Source: Singulisphaera sp. GP187 (GTDB lineage: Bacteria > Planctomycetota > Phycisphaerae > Phycisphaerales > SM1A02). Taken from it: 39,831 nucleotides of DNA. Positions within the stretch are counted from its first letter, which is position 1. Every line of letters begins with the position of its first letter. Under the pieces are notes generated by a model. It saw nothing but the letters and a program-made list of their open reading frames with translations, ran no database searches and was not told the DNA's origin. Location: positions 1 through 39,831 of the forward strand of contig CAMAXY010000023.1 of assembly GCA_945862215.1 (NCBI GenBank), given 5' to 3'. The position numbers were made by a program, and so were the translations under genes. This document shows positions 24,438 through 33,151 of this stretch, in pieces.

Positions 24438-26114
24438 ATGACCGTGCGTCGCACTTGGATCATCGCCATCCTCTTGTTTGTGGCGCTCAGTATTGTCGGG
24501 CTTGGACTTCGTCCGCTCATAGTTCCCGATGAGCCTCGCTATGGAATTATCCCGGCAGAAATGGTGGAGAACGGAAATTGGCTGGCGCTTCGCATGGCTG
24601 GTTTCGTCTATTACGAAAAGCCGCCGCTTGGATATTGGTTCACAGCAGCAAGTCTTTCTGCCTTCGGTCATAACGCTTTCGCACTTCGACTGCCAAGCGC
24701 AATCGCAACATTGATCGCCGCACTCGTTGCAGCTTGGATGGCAGTTCGCATCACAGGTCGACGTGATGATGGGCCGCTCGCATTCATGGTGCAGACAACC
24801 ACACTTGCGCCGCTCATCTTTGGATCAGTCGCACTTCTCGATCCACCATTCGCTGCACTTGTATCGCTGTCGATGGGCGCGCTCTATTGTGGTTGCACAA
24901 CTCTCGGACGATCGCGCGCAGGTTGGCTTGCGCTGGCAGGCATTGCAGCAGGATTCGCATTTCTCACGAAGGGGCTCTTGGCGTTTGCAATCCCCGGCAT
25001 TTCAGCGATTGTATTTCTCGCGTGGGAACGTCGCTGGAAAGACATAATCACGATGCCATGGATTCAACTTGGCGCAGCTGTCATCACTGTCGCGCCATTC
25101 GCGTGGATGATTCATCGCACCGAACCTGGCTTCTGGAATTACTTCATTGTCGTTGAACATTTTCGGCGCATTGCGCAACCTGATTCCAACCAACATCCAG
25201 AACCGTGGTGGTTTTTCTTCGCATTGTTTCCAATCGGCGCAATGATTTGGACGATCGCATGGCCGAACGCTTGGAAAGGTTTGCGAGATGCCGTCGATTG
25301 GCGCATTGGATTTCGTTTTATGGTCTCGTGGATTGTGGCTCCACTTATGTTTCTCTCATTCAGCAGTGGAAAATTGCCCACATATCTGCTTCCGCTATTC
25401 GCGCCTGTTGCAGTGCTCGTCGCGCTTGGACTTCGACGCGCACATTCATCAGGCCAAATCACAAAGAATCGAGCCGCAATCGCTGCTCGTTGGATGCTTC
25501 GTCTTTGTGCGGCGGCATCGTTTGTGATCGCACTCATAGGCGGCCGTAAGTTTGGCATCCCAACCCTCTGGGATTCCAACGAATCGCTGCGATTTGTTGT
25601 GATCGGCGTTGCGTTTCTTCTTTGGGCGCAACTCGATGCATGGAGTTGGAAAGCGCTTGAAGTGCGAACATGGCTTGTAAGAACAACGTTTGCGCCTGTC
25701 CCGATTCTGCTGACAATTCCATTCTTCTTTCCATCTGCGCTGTTCCAAGCGTCAAAGAATCCTTGGCCACTCTTTGAGCGCCTGACAGAACAATTGCGTA
25801 CATCCACTCTGCTCGTGACATCGCACGAACCAGCGCACGCACTCTCATGGGCGACGGGACGCTACGACATCGTGATCGCTGGCGACCCAAGTGAATTTGA
25901 CAACGAACTTGATATCGAATCAGAACAAGCGCGCCGAATCAAATGGGATGAGGTCGGCGCTCAAATCATTCAGGCAAGAACGACTTCAACATCGCAATCG
26001 GTCGCGGTGGTCTGCCCGACGAGTAAAGCTGATCGCATTCTGCAAACTGCTGGCGTGCCAGTCGTTGATATGCGCGAGAGCGACGGAAATCTGACCGTCC
26101 TCTATTGGCGTTAA
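24438..26114 (+). CDS. ArnT-like glycosyltransferase (GT39/GT83 family)
   Basis: A 558-residue membrane enzyme. I-V-P-D-E-P-R-Y (Asp31-Tyr35) in the first periplasmic loop and Y-Y-E-K-P-P-L-G-Y-W (residues 58-67) are the signature loops of ArnT-type transferases, which take a sugar from undecaprenyl phosphate and add it to lipid A or another acceptor at the periplasmic face. About eleven hydrophobic helices follow, with F-L-T-K-G-L-L-A-F after helix 5 and S-S-G-K-L-P-T-Y-L-L-P-L-F-A-P in the usual later position. The C-terminal 140 residues form a soluble domain. It stands alone on the plus strand 170 bases after the esterase. Donor sugar is unknown. Confidence 0.87.
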   Translation: MTVRRTWIIAILLFVALSIVGLGLRPLIVPDEPRYGIIPAEMVENGNWLALRMAGFVYYEKPPLGYWFTAASLSAFGHNAFALRLPSAIATLIAALVAAWMAVRITGRRDDGPLAFMVQTTTLAPLIFGSVALLDPPFAALVSLSMGALYCGCTTLGRSRAGWLALAGIAAGFAFLTKGLLAFAIPGISAIVFLAWERRWKDIITMPWIQLGAAVITVAPFAWMIHRTEPGFWNYFIVVEHFRRIAQPDSNQHPEPWWFFFALFPIGAMIWTIAWPNAWKGLRDAVDWRIGFRFMVSWIVAPLMFLSFSSGKLPTYLLPLFAPVAVLVALGLRRAHSSGQITKNRAAIAARWMLRLCAAASFVIALIGGRKFGIPTLWDSNESLRFVVIGVAFLLWAQLDAWSWKALEVRTWLVRTTFAPVPILLTIPFFFPSALFQASKNPWPLFERLTEQLRTSTLLVTSHEPAHALSWATGRYDIVIAGDPSEFDNELDIESEQARRIKWDEVGAQIIQARTTSTSQSVAVVCPTSKADRILQTAGVPVVDMRESDGNLTVLYWR

Positions 26115-26122
26115 TTTTCCCC

Positions 26123-26151
26123 CACCGTTCCAAGTTTCCGCACGTTCCAAG
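26123..26151. repeat. 13-bp direct repeat between convergent genes
   Basis: CGTTCCAAGTTTC occurs twice, about 16 bases apart, in the 52-base gap between the ArnT-like and OPA-type genes. No hairpin of note is seen. Confidence 0.8.
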
Positions 26152-26166
26152 TTTCTTTGTGGCGAT

Positions 26167-27717
26167 TTATGACACGTGTTTGGCGTGCTTGCCGCCCAAC
26201 TTCTTTTTCTCGACTTCTTCCAAATACCGTTTGGTTGCAGCCGGAAGAACATTCCACATTTTTATGGCGAACACTAATCCAAGAACCGTGAACGGCAGCA
26301 GGAACATTGGCCAATAGGACCAACTTTCCGTGGCGAGAAAACCGATCACAAATGATTGGATCGCGCTGCCTGCATACGCAAACGAATCTGCAATTCCCGT
26401 CGCAGTCGCCGCAGCTTTTCTGCCGCCAAAGTCCGCTGTCGCTGTGCCCGACATGATGGAATGCACTCCAATCACCGCCATCATGATCGTGACGGCGGAA
26501 ATACCCATGACAAGCATTCGGTATTCCAAGAAGAATCTCAAGAGAGAACTATCTTCTGGTGTTGCGATTGCATTCAGTGGTTGAACCGTCAGGCACACAA
26601 TCATCAATGCGGTGGAGATCAACATGATGACTTGCATAAAGCCAGCGCTTGGCGCACGGCGTGAATTGAAAAACTTGTCGCTCATAAAACCAGCTGCAAA
26701 TCCACCGGCAATACCAGTAATGCAACCCCAGAATCCCCAGTTGGTAGTGATTTGTGTCACACCAAGCCCAGTTTCCTTGGCAAAGGTTTGATACCACTGC
26801 ATAATGCCGTTGCGCAAAATGCCAGAGGTGAACTCGATCACACCAATGATCAAGATGATCTTGTTGGTGAAGATCTTGCGCATCAATTCCCAATAGCCAT
26901 ATTTTTTCCCATGCGCATCATCATGTGACGCATCATGCGTCTGAAAATCACTGAAGCCAGCTTCATCGGGCGTGTCCTTGAGAAGCATGACATCGATCAA
27001 AGCCCACACAATCATGATCATTGATGGGATGAGGAAGATCAACCAGAACGCTGGAATCGTTCGGCCATCAAGTGCAAACATATAATTCAGTATTTCGCGC
27101 ACTGCAGACGGAGTACTTGGTTGAGCAATTTTCACCGCATCGGCAATTGCACCGCCCCAATCAAATGCAAAGTAAACGCCGAGGGAAATCAGCGTTCCAA
27201 AGATTGCTCCAAATGTTCCGCGCTCCCGAACATGAAACCAAAATGATTTCACTTTGATCGTGGAAACAGCGCCGAAACTTTGGAAAAGCATGTTCAATCC
27301 ATAGAGCACGGAGAACGCCACCACCAGATTGACTTTGAGCGCCCCGTTGAGAAAGAGATACAGCACGCCCGCCATCGCTGCGTTCATAATGCTCGAGCCA
27401 ATGGCACCCACAAGAATTCCGCGCTTGCCTCCCACGCGATCCACGAGCGGACCAATAAAGAAAAGCGAAACGGCGTACACAGTGAAACCAACGCCACCAA
27501 TGATTCCAAAATCCTCCTTGGTCATCAGGTCGCCTAATGCGCCCTTTGCAACCACCAAGTTGTAACGGCCCATATACAAAAACGCATATGTCATTCCAAG
27601 CGGAAACCAATTCACAAACCGACGCAGCATAAATTTCCGCGTGTGATGCAGTGGATTGGTCAAAAAATACAGAACAATGATGTACGTCAAGGCCAAGCTG
27701 ACAAGAAAGAGTTGCAT
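26167..27717 (-). CDS. OPA-family MFS transporter (sugar- or glycerol-phosphate type)
   Basis: A 516-residue, 12-helix transporter. Y-M-G-R-Y-N-L-V-V-A-K-G-A-L-G-D-L near helix 1 is the organophosphate:phosphate antiporter (GlpT/UhpT-like) signature, and G-P-L-V-D-R-V-G-G-K-R-G follows in loop 2-3. The central loop (about residues 265-285) has T-H-D-A-S-H-D-D-A-H-G-K. The C-terminus is a short basic tail. GlpT/UhpT relatives import glycerol-3-phosphate or hexose phosphates in exchange for phosphate. An extra N-terminal helix precedes the usual first helix. The gene is divergent from the first cellulase gene, 274 bases away. Confidence 0.82.
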   Translation of the reverse strand: MQLFLVSLALTYIIVLYFLTNPLHHTRKFMLRRFVNWFPLGMTYAFLYMGRYNLVVAKGALGDLMTKEDFGIIGGVGFTVYAVSLFFIGPLVDRVGGKRGILVGAIGSSIMNAAMAGVLYLFLNGALKVNLVVAFSVLYGLNMLFQSFGAVSTIKVKSFWFHVRERGTFGAIFGTLISLGVYFAFDWGGAIADAVKIAQPSTPSAVREILNYMFALDGRTIPAFWLIFLIPSMIMIVWALIDVMLLKDTPDEAGFSDFQTHDASHDDAHGKKYGYWELMRKIFTNKIILIIGVIEFTSGILRNGIMQWYQTFAKETGLGVTQITTNWGFWGCITGIAGGFAAGFMSDKFFNSRRAPSAGFMQVIMLISTALMIVCLTVQPLNAIATPEDSSLLRFFLEYRMLVMGISAVTIMMAVIGVHSIMSGTATADFGGRKAAATATGIADSFAYAGSAIQSFVIGFLATESWSYWPMFLLPFTVLGLVFAIKMWNVLPAATKRYLEEVEKKKLGGKHAKHVS

Positions 27718-27841
27718 AGGGTTCTTTGCTCTGGATTAAATCAGGACAAATTGATTCTCGATTTCGGGCAATTGTGATTGTTGGATCAAATGTTTTTGCA
27801 GCAGCAGAATGTGTGGAGCGTATCCAATGATTAAAGCGAGT

Positions 27842-27936
27842 GGAGACACATGCACAAAGGTCCGAAAAGTGTGGATTTGATTTTTATTTTTTATTTTTGC
27901 TTCTCAGATTTGACTTCGATCAAATTCAAACTTACG
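27842..27936 (+). promoter_or_regulatory. Conserved 5' block, copy A (upstream of first GH5)
   Basis: The 3' part (27900-27936) reads CTTCTCAGATTTGAC, then TTCGATCAAATTC and AAACTTACG, nearly the same as copy B (CTTCTCAGATTTGAC, ATCGATCAGATTC, GAACCATG). The 5' part has GGAGACAC and later CCGAAAAGTGTGG, matching GGGGACAC and CGGAAAAGTGGG of copy D. The centre is T-rich and diverged. Where copies B-D have ATG, this copy has ACG (27934). It is the weakest of the four. Confidence 0.6.
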
Positions 27937-27991
27937 TCAATCCACTGTTTTAAAACAAAAAGTTTTTTTATCAATTCTGGAGCAGATCACT

Positions 27992-29803
27992 ATGACTCAA
28001 ACACTCACAATTAGCGCGCTTGTCGCCACAATCAGCCTTTCCCTTTCCGCCCACGCACAGGACTCCTACTCAGGAACGGAAACGGACCCGGGCTTAACTG
28101 CCTTCGGAAACCAGATCGTTGACCAGAACGGAAACAACGTTCGTCTGACTGGCGTCAACTGGTCGGGTTTCGAAACGCCGATCGGGATTGTGACTGGCCT
28201 GTATCGAGCTCCCTCCGCGACGTCCAGCCCTGACTTCCGCGACTACCTCGAAAAGATTAAGAGCCTTGGATTCAATTGCGTCCGGATTCCATGGTCGTAT
28301 GACAACATGATCTGCGAGCTCCCGGCGGCGGCCGATGAGAAGTGCAATCCCAACGGCGTTTGCAAAGATAGTACTTGCTACAGCTGCCCGGAATGTGCTG
28401 ATAAGAGTTACATCGCCGGTTCTTATTACAATTCTGAGAACACAGATGAGCAAAACGCCAGTTCCGTCAATCAGCTGACGACGAGCCAGTTCTACGGCAA
28501 GCCGCTCAATGAACCGTTGTTTGATACATCGCTCCCGCGGGTGGCTTACGCGTGGCAAGCCAAGTCTCCGCTCAAGTGCATGGACGAAGTCATTAAGTAC
28601 GCCGGTTACATCGGCCTTAAGGTGATCCTCGACAACCACTGCATCGTCTCCGGTGGTTTCGCAAGCCAGCCGCTCTGGTACACAAGCGAAGTAACTCAGC
28701 AGCAGTGGATCGATAGATGGGTTATCCTCGCCGAACACTACGCGGAAGAAGCCAACGACCCTTACCACGCAGTGATCGCCTGCGATCTGTTCAACGAGCC
28801 GAAAATGGATCCCCGCAGCACCACCCAGCCTGGTTCAGCTTGGGCGACTGCAGAGGGCCTGACGACTGCACAGGTCAAGCAGGCTTGGAATCTCGCAGCA
28901 GAGGCATGCGGCAAGGCAATTCTCGCTAAGAATTCGCGGCTTTTGATCATGGTGGAAGGAACGCAGTGGGCGAATCCCAGTGCGGTGTTCCCGACCGGTT
29001 CGGGCAGTGCGAACGGAAACGATTACACCAACTGGGGTGCCAACCTGATGGGCGCGGCAGTCGCACCAATTGACCTTGGGGTCTCGTATCAGAACAAGTT
29101 GGTCTATTCAATCCATGACTATCCGGGCACTGCGCAGACCCTGAGCGGAGGGGACCCTCTGCCGTGGTTCAAGACGACGCTCTATCCCAATTATCCATAC
29201 AACCTTGCTGATGTGGCATGGCAGCCATTCTGGGGCTACCTCGTGGAGAACAACACCGCGCCGATATTCGTTGGCGAGTTTGGCTCGTGGTTGCAAAATC
29301 CTAATCCACTGTCGTGCAGCGACGTCACGCTGTCAGACGACCAGGTGAGATCCGACAAGCAGTGGGTGAACGCACTTCTTCACTACATGCAGGGCGATTG
29401 GAATTTGGCAGAGACGATTAACGAGACGCCAGATTCACAGGCGATATCAGTCGATGTTGGTGGTGACAAAGCAAAGAAGGGCATCAGTTTCTGCTGGTTC
29501 GGATTCACGCCCAACAGTAACGACACCGGCGGCATCCTCGACTGCGACTTCAGCACGACCGACGACACAAAGTGGAATTACATCAAGCCGTACCTCGCAC
29601 CGATGCTTCCGTCCTATCAGACCGCGCTCGCCAGCGACATGAATGGAGACGGCTTCGTTCGCGGCGAGGACATGGTCATCTTCTTAGCGCTCTGGAGACT
29701 CGACACTGGTGGATCGCGCTTCTCTCGCGGCGATTTCAATCACGACGGTTTTCGCGACGGAGCGGACCTTGTAATGCTCTTGAGTCGATGGCGGTCGGAG
29801 TGA
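27992..29803 (+). CDS. Secreted GH5 glycoside hydrolase (cellulase-like) with C-terminal dockerin-like domain
   Basis: A 603-residue exported enzyme. Signal peptide residues 1-22 (A-H-A). GH5 landmarks: R-L-T-G-V-N-W-S-G-F-E-T near the N-terminus, G-F-N-C-V-R-I-P-W-S, L-K-V-I-L-D-N-H-C, A-C-D-L-F-N-E-P-K with acid/base Glu269, S-I-H-D-Y-P, and F-V-G-E-F-G-S-W with nucleophile Glu429. An inserted Cys-rich segment (C-N-P-N-G-V-C..C-Y-S-C-P-E-C) follows the first strand. Residues ~548-603 are two dockerin-like repeats (D-M-N-G-D-G-F-V-R-G-E-D and D-F-N-H-D-G-F-R-D-G-A-D). It probably hydrolyses beta-1,4-glucan. GGAG lies nine bases before the ATG. A paralogue follows at 30355. Confidence 0.9.
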   Translation: MTQTLTISALVATISLSLSAHAQDSYSGTETDPGLTAFGNQIVDQNGNNVRLTGVNWSGFETPIGIVTGLYRAPSATSSPDFRDYLEKIKSLGFNCVRIPWSYDNMICELPAAADEKCNPNGVCKDSTCYSCPECADKSYIAGSYYNSENTDEQNASSVNQLTTSQFYGKPLNEPLFDTSLPRVAYAWQAKSPLKCMDEVIKYAGYIGLKVILDNHCIVSGGFASQPLWYTSEVTQQQWIDRWVILAEHYAEEANDPYHAVIACDLFNEPKMDPRSTTQPGSAWATAEGLTTAQVKQAWNLAAEACGKAILAKNSRLLIMVEGTQWANPSAVFPTGSGSANGNDYTNWGANLMGAAVAPIDLGVSYQNKLVYSIHDYPGTAQTLSGGDPLPWFKTTLYPNYPYNLADVAWQPFWGYLVENNTAPIFVGEFGSWLQNPNPLSCSDVTLSDDQVRSDKQWVNALLHYMQGDWNLAETINETPDSQAISVDVGGDKAKKGISFCWFGFTPNSNDTGGILDCDFSTTDDTKWNYIKPYLAPMLPSYQTALASDMNGDGFVRGEDMVIFLALWRLDTGGSRFSRGDFNHDGFRDGADLVMLLSRWRSE

Positions 29804-29824
29804 TGCGAAGCGATTGAGGACACG

Positions 29825-29853
29825 CACAGAATGGGCAATTTGCCCATTCTGTG
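29825..29853 (+). terminator. Perfect 14-bp inverted repeat after first GH5
   Basis: CACAGAATGGGCAA, one T, then its exact reverse complement. It lies 21 bases after the stop codon. A shorter hairpin in the corresponding place after the second GH5 (ATGGGC, AAGCC, GCCCAT at 32172-32188) supports a 3'-end role. There is no T run, so it may be a processing or stabilising hairpin rather than a classic terminator. Confidence 0.6.
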
Positions 29854-30159
29854 AACCTCCCAAGATTTCCTGAACATTCATAATCGGCGAGTTTGATCTC
29901 GCATGAAGAAGCGAGTCGCTGGGAATCATTCTTGATTACTCGGTGTTCATTCACCCCATTCATAGTTGGGTTGCAAGTGCCCGTCGTGCAACCGGCGGTC
30001 TGACTGCGCCAACATGCCAGCGATCCATTCACACGACTTCGCAAACTTGAAGCCCCGCGCCAAAAGTCAAGAATCAAATTCTCAAAATCTCGTGTGATTT
30101 TTGAATGACTGATTCACTTTCGGCATGCGAAATTGAAGACTTGTGCGCTTACTGTGGTC
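29849..30159. repeat. 311-base dispersed repeat, copy 1
   Basis: Matches 39521-39831 along its whole length at roughly 85% by eye, same orientation and same length. Best-kept parts are the hairpin segment GTTGGGTTGCAAGTGCCCGT..TGCAACCGGCGGTCTGA and the last ~80 bases (from CCAAAAGTCAAGAATC to GACTTGTGCGC). It begins just after the 3' hairpin of the first GH5 and ends 41 bases before conserved block B. No convincing gene lies inside. Confidence 0.9.
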
Positions 30160-30200
30160 CTCGCGTTGTCACGTCGCGCCGCTTCCAGGCTTGATTGACT

Positions 30201-30298
30201 ATGAAACGTAGTCTGTTCAAGGGACACGCAATGGGAAAATTTGTCGAACCGGGCCTCTTTTCCTTCTCAGATTTGACATCGATCAGATTCGAACCATG
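30201..30298 (+). promoter_or_regulatory. Conserved 5' block, copy B (upstream of second GH5)
   Basis: Shares with copies C and D: GAAACGTAGT near the 5' end, TTCAAGGGACAC, GGGAAAA, and the 3' part CTTCTCAGATTTGACATC, ATCAGATT, CGAACCATG. Its final ATG (30296) opens a 20-codon frame ending at TGA 30356-30358, which overlaps the ATG of the GH5 gene at 30355. Confidence 0.75.
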
Positions 30299-30358
30299 TT
30301 CGGATTATCGCTTTATAAAAAAGCGAATTCCTATCAACCTCGGAGCAAATTACTATGA
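30296..30358 (+). CDS. Possible 20-codon upstream ORF overlapping GH5 start (ATGA)
   Basis: ATG at the end of conserved block B, 20 codons, TGA overlapping the GH5 start codon. It begins M-F-G-L-S-L-Y-K-K. The GGAG serving the GH5 start (30342-30345) lies inside it, so ribosomes leaving this frame could re-initiate on GH5. Short and unproven; similar arrangements at 33253 and 34797 are the reason for listing it. Confidence 0.35.
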   Translation: MFGLSLYKKANSYQPRSKLL

Positions 30359-32142
30359 TTCAAACACTCAGAATTGGCGCGTTTGTCGCCACAATCAGCC
30401 TTTCCCTTTCCGCCCACGCGCAGTACTCCTACTCAGGAACGGAAACGGACCCGGGCTTAACTGCCAGCGGCAACCAGATCGTTGACCAGAACGGAAACAA
30501 CGTTCGCCTGACTGGCGTCAACTGGTCGGGTTTCGAAACGCCGATCGGGATCGTGAGTGGCCTGTACCTTGCTCCCTCCGCGACCTTCAGCCCTGACTTC
30601 CGCGACTACTTGGATAAGTTGCAGATCCTCGGCTTCAATTGCGTTCGTCTTCCATGGTCGTACGCCAACATGATCTGCACGGAGCCTGCCGCGCAAGACG
30701 AGGGATGTAATTCCAACGGCACCTGCACCTCCACCGATTGCTACAACTACTCGGTCTGCCCAGAGTGCGCGGACAAGAGCTACATCCAGGGAGTGGATGA
30801 CCAAAAAAACTTACTGACTTCTAGCCAATTTTACAACTTACAACTCAATGCGCCGTTGTTTCGTCTGGTTTCCGGCTCGTACAAAGCAAAGACCCCGCTG
30901 GAGTGCATGGACGAAGTCATTAAGTACGCAGGTTCTATCGGCCTCAAGGTGATCCTCGACAACCATTGCATCGTCTCTGGTGCGTTCGCAAGCCAGCCGC
31001 TCTGGTACACGAGTTCCGTCACTCAGCAGCAGTGGATCGATGAATGGGTTGTTATCGCTTCTCGCTACGCGGACGATACCTACGACCCGCATCACGCAGT
31101 GATCGCCTGCGATCTGTTCAATGAGCCGAAGATGGATCCGCGGACCGCGGGTGGTTCGGCGTGGACGACTGCAACCGGCGCGCAGGCTTGGAATCACGCA
31201 GCAGAGGCATGCGGCAAGGCAATTCTCGCTGCGAATCCGCGGCTTCTGATCATGGTGGAAGGAACGCAGTGGGCGAATGCCACAGCGGTGTTCCCGACCG
31301 GTTCGGGCACCAACGGCACTCAAGCGAACACATACACTAACTGGGGCGCCAATCTGACTGGCGCGGCAGCCGCACCGATTGTTCTTGGATCGTCGGCCCT
31401 TGGGGTGTCGTATCAGAACAAGTTGGTCTATTCAATCCACGACTATCCAGGCACTGCGCAGACCCTGAGTGGACAGAACGTACTGCCGTGGTTCAGTTCT
31501 AGTGTGTCGAACTATCCCTACAATCTTGCTGGTCAAGCGTGGCGCCCATTCTGGGGCTACCTCGTGGAGAACAACACCGCGCCGATGTTCGTTGGAGAGT
31601 TTGGCTCGTGGTTGCGGAATCCAACGGTCGCAGACGCCGAGGGGAATGTGTGCGGCTACTCCGCGTTATCACCAACTCAGGTGACCTCCGACAAGCTGTG
31701 GGTGAACGCGCTCCTTCACTACATGCAGGGCGATTGGAATTTGTCACAGCCGATTAACGAAGGCGCAGATTCGCAGGCGATATCAGTCACTGTTGGCGGT
31801 GACGCAGCAAAGAAGGGCATCAGTTTCTGTTGGTTCGGATTTACTCCAAACAGTGCTGACACTGGCGGCGTCCTCGACTGCGACTACTCATCCACTGATG
31901 TGGAAAAGATGAAATACCTCAAGTATTACCTCTCACCGACGATGCTTCCGTCCTATGAGACTGCGCTCGGCAGCGACATGAATGGCGACGGCTTCGTTCG
32001 CGGCGAGGACATGGTCATCTTCTTAGCGCTCTGGAGACTCGACACTGGTGGATCGCGCTTCTCTCGCGGTGATTTCAATCACGACGGTTTTCGCGACGGA
32101 GCGGACCTTGTAATGCTCTTGGGTCGGTGGCGGTCGGAGTGA
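30355..32142 (+). CDS. Secreted GH5 glycoside hydrolase (cellulase-like) with C-terminal dockerin-like domain, paralogue 2
   Basis: A 595-residue exported enzyme, clearly a duplicate of the gene at 27992. The signal peptide, mature N-terminus (Y-S-G-T-E-T-D-P-G-L-T-A) and C-terminal dockerin-like repeats are almost identical, while the catalytic domain has drifted more. Catalytic residues are kept: acid/base Glu257 in D-L-F-N-E-P-K and nucleophile Glu415 in V-G-E-F-G-S-W. The Cys-rich insertion is present but altered (C-N-S-N-G-T-C..C-Y-N-Y-S-V-C-P-E-C). The differences suggest a related but perhaps different specificity. GGAG lies nine bases before the ATG, as in the first copy. The regulator gene at 32236 follows 93 bases later. 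Confidence 0.9.
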   Translation: MIQTLRIGAFVATISLSLSAHAQYSYSGTETDPGLTASGNQIVDQNGNNVRLTGVNWSGFETPIGIVSGLYLAPSATFSPDFRDYLDKLQILGFNCVRLPWSYANMICTEPAAQDEGCNSNGTCTSTDCYNYSVCPECADKSYIQGVDDQKNLLTSSQFYNLQLNAPLFRLVSGSYKAKTPLECMDEVIKYAGSIGLKVILDNHCIVSGAFASQPLWYTSSVTQQQWIDEWVVIASRYADDTYDPHHAVIACDLFNEPKMDPRTAGGSAWTTATGAQAWNHAAEACGKAILAANPRLLIMVEGTQWANATAVFPTGSGTNGTQANTYTNWGANLTGAAAAPIVLGSSALGVSYQNKLVYSIHDYPGTAQTLSGQNVLPWFSSSVSNYPYNLAGQAWRPFWGYLVENNTAPMFVGEFGSWLRNPTVADAEGNVCGYSALSPTQVTSDKLWVNALLHYMQGDWNLSQPINEGADSQAISVTVGGDAAKKGISFCWFGFTPNSADTGGVLDCDYSSTDVEKMKYLKYYLSPTMLPSYETALGSDMNGDGFVRGEDMVIFLALWRLDTGGSRFSRGDFNHDGFRDGADLVMLLGRWRSE

Positions 32143-32171
32143 TGCGAAGCGATTGAGGAGACGCACAGGAC

Positions 32172-32188
32172 ATGGGCAAGCCGCCCAT
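32172..32188 (+). terminator. Hairpin after second GH5
   Basis: ATGGGC, loop AAGCC, GCCCAT, about 30 bases after the stop. It occupies the position of the longer inverted repeat after the first GH5, following a nearly identical ~28-base 3' flank. No T run follows. Confidence 0.45.
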
Positions 32189-32235
32189 TTGCGAGCGCAT
32201 AATTTTCGCGCGATTTGTGCTAACTTCCTCGATCC

Positions 32236-33117
32236 ATGGCATCCAAAGAATCTTGTCCGCCAACGATGGACATCCGTACGCATGGCCTTCTCAAGGCGAT
32301 CGGCTCCATCACAAATCTCACCGTGTGGGAGGCCCTTCGTCGATGCGGCCGCGCGTCGACAGCGCAGGCGATTGCGCTGCAAGTCGGGAAGACTCTGCAG
32401 CAAGTCGAAGAATCGCTTTCGGCACTCCGAATCGTTGATCTCGTTTCTCTGATTCCTGCGTCACGTGCCAAGCGAGTTCCAACGTGGAAGGTGACACGCA
32501 ATTCGATCGTCGTCGCTTTCACACCCTACGACCCAATTGATGAGTCGCTCATGGCATCATTCACAGAACTCTTTGGTGAGATCCGTCTAAACGAAATCCG
32601 TCGCCTGACCAAGCCTGTGCAGGAGCGAGTGCCGACAGATACCAGATACATAAGTCTTCACGCGGGATTCTTCGACGCGGTTGACCTTCGCGAGTTGTGG
32701 GGTCTGCTTCAGCAGTTGGAACGGTTCTATGAGCGATGCAACGAGAAAGCTGGTGCGCTGCAGAGTGCACTCATTCGAACAGGGGCCCAACCAACTCCCC
32801 AGTACTGCAACTATCACGTCAGTGTTCAGATGGATCCGCTGAGCCAAGGTGTCATGGCGCTTCCGGCACTGCAGATGATTGGCAAGCAAGTTGCGACGAA
32901 TGTCTCCAAGAAGGCGAGCGCGGGCGCAGGAAACATCTTGTCACGCCGCGAAGGAACCGTTGCAACGAGGCTCGCGCACGGCGAGACGAGGGCAGAAATC
33001 GCAAAGTCGCTTGGAATATCAGTACATACTGTCGCAGAGTTTACACGTCGCATCTATCGAAAACTAGGAGTGAATCGCATCGCGCAACTCGCAGCAAAAA
33101 TGAGTGAGATAAAGTGA
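32236..33117 (+). CDS. Transcriptional regulator with N-terminal winged helix and C-terminal LuxR-type HTH
   Basis: A 293-residue cytoplasmic protein with no signal peptide. Residues ~15-85 (H-G-L-L-K-A-I-G..W-E-A-L-R-R-C-G-R-A-S-T-A-Q-A-I-A-L-Q-V-G-K-T-L-Q-Q-V-E-E-S-L-S-A-L) look like an ArsR-type winged helix. Residues ~235-290 (L-S-R-R-E-G-T-V-A-T-R-L-A-H-G-E-T-R-A-E-I-A-K-S-L-G-I-S-V-H-T-V) are a GerE/LuxR-type DNA-binding helix-turn-helix with the normal K-L-G-V ending. The middle has no recognised sensor. It is the only regulator between 27992 and 39510, set among enzymes that share a 5' block, so it is the best local candidate to control them; that is inference. Confidence 0.8.
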   Translation: MASKESCPPTMDIRTHGLLKAIGSITNLTVWEALRRCGRASTAQAIALQVGKTLQQVEESLSALRIVDLVSLIPASRAKRVPTWKVTRNSIVVAFTPYDPIDESLMASFTELFGEIRLNEIRRLTKPVQERVPTDTRYISLHAGFFDAVDLRELWGLLQQLERFYERCNEKAGALQSALIRTGAQPTPQYCNYHVSVQMDPLSQGVMALPALQMIGKQVATNVSKKASAGAGNILSRREGTVATRLAHGETRAEIAKSLGISVHTVAEFTRRIYRKLGVNRIAQLAAKMSEIK

Positions 33118-33151
33118 GTTGGGATTTAAGTGCGGTTGATTGTCGCTCGCA

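Noticed and set aside
28094..28768. Long open frame antisense to the first GH5 (224 codons), with a related one antisense to the second GH5
   Set aside because: It is a shadow of the conserved, GC-rich cellulase coding sequence; no signal, motif or ribosome-binding site supports it.
29960..30010. Hairpin in the 311-base repeat as an integron attC site
   Set aside because: A GTTGGGT core-like string is present but no matching partner core or integrase gene is seen.
29736..30077. Minus-strand open frame across the 311-base repeat, with a similar frame at 39546-39749
   Set aside because: The frames resemble each other only because the DNA does; replacements are mostly non-conservative, the first runs back into the GH5 coding region, and no start signal is seen.
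30273..30278. TTGACA in the conserved 5' block as a sigma-70 -35 box
   Set aside because: No matching -10 hexamer at 16-18 bases in the copies that have it, and copy D reads TGGACA; left as part of an undefined element.
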